Positions 63,895-64,000 of a DNA stretch of 64,000 nucleotides are shown piece after piece (position 1 is the first letter of the stretch; each line of letters starts with the position of its first letter). The notes under the pieces are model-generated. The model had not been told where the DNA came from, did not search any database, and saw only the letters and a program-made list of their open reading frames with translations. The translations under genes and the position numbers were made by a program. Where the stretch lies: contig CAVUFC010000021.1 in NCBI GenBank assembly GCA_963740605.1, positions 372,001 through 436,000 of the forward strand, written 5' to 3'. This DNA comes from DASSUW01 sp963740605 (GTDB lineage: Bacteria; Actinomycetota; Thermoleophilia; Solirubrobacterales; Solirubrobacteraceae).

Positions 63895-64000
63895 CTATAT
63901 GCGCGACTCGCCGGGCAGCGGACCGTGCTCAGATTCGAAAGCGGTCTTGACCGATGAAAACGCCTCTAGCGCGCGGTCCAGCGTCGCTCGGTCATGCGTC
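63895..64000 (-). CDS. C-terminal end of a gene cut by the right edge
   Basis: On the minus strand a frame open to the window edge reads THDRATLDRALEAFSSVKTA followed by FESEHGPLPGESRI, then a stop at 63897-63895. The composition is coding-like, and the pattern DRALEAF resembles the last helix of PLP-dependent enzymes such as glycine C-acetyltransferases. This is too short to name. The gene's start lies beyond the window. Confidence 0.4.
   Translation of the reverse strand, partial: THDRATLDRALEAFSSVKTAFESEHGPLPGESRI

Overview
The window is GC-rich DNA with tightly packed genes, many GTG starts and many 4-base stop/start overlaps (ATGA or GTGA). Marker genes point to an actinobacterium: a HemQ-type coproheme decarboxylase, an actinobacterial IHF-like H2TH protein, a six-Mce/two-YrbE lipid-import operon, a PucR/CdaR regulator and DesKR-type two-component genes. 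The gene mix (Mce operon with its own linked ATPase, type III glutamine synthetase, a copper/cupredoxin protein, DUF1707 and phytase-like proteins) fits the Thermoleophilia/Solirubrobacterales best. That placement is inference. No rRNA, tRNA, CRISPR array or intact mobile element was seen.

Layout, left part (1-31 kb). First come a decayed amino-acid permease and a GH114-type secreted protein. An Fe-S trafficking set follows: monothiol glutaredoxin and BolA divergent from an IscA-type carrier. Next are a tandem-HD HD-GYP protein, two secreted glycosidases (GH3 and clan-A GH), a decayed fenitrothion-hydrolase-like membrane protein, AlkA and a DHH phosphoesterase. The middle of this part holds small lipoproteins, a dienelactone hydrolase, a TetR fossil, a DesKR-like two-component pair, and a sugar isomerase/oxidoreductase/DUF1707 operon. 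It closes with a frameshifted hemQ coupled to a ferredoxin-NADP reductase-like gene, a glycosyltransferase fused to a flippase-like membrane domain, a GST-like reductase, a patatin and metH.

Middle part (31-43.8 kb). A PadR regulator controls an ABC exporter and is followed by an amidohydrolase. A nitrogen block follows: glnN (type III glutamine synthetase) divergent from amt-glnK, with a large inverted repeat between them, a strong terminator, and then a PucR-type regulator. Two acetyltransferases, a short beta-carbonic anhydrase and a lipoprotein close this part.

Right part (43.9-64 kb). One long Mce operon reads yrbE-yrbE-ATPase-mce1..6-RND/MMPL-redoxin-B3/B4. The eight junctions from mce1 to the B3/B4 gene are all 4-base overlaps, so production of the complex is probably translationally coupled. 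A repeat pair sits between the ATPase and mce1. Downstream are a copper protein with PHM-like histidine motifs and a plastocyanin-like C-terminus, an aminotransferase, small membrane proteins, a VOC protein and the IHF-like protein. A partial gene runs off the right edge.

Two themes recur. Several genes are visibly damaged: the permease, the fenitrothion-hydrolase-like protein, hemQ, a TetR fragment and a 54-codon ORF. The damage includes single-base shifts and internal deletions. In addition, many genes have a TANNNT hexamer 6-9 bases before the start codon, which suggests widespread leaderless transcription.
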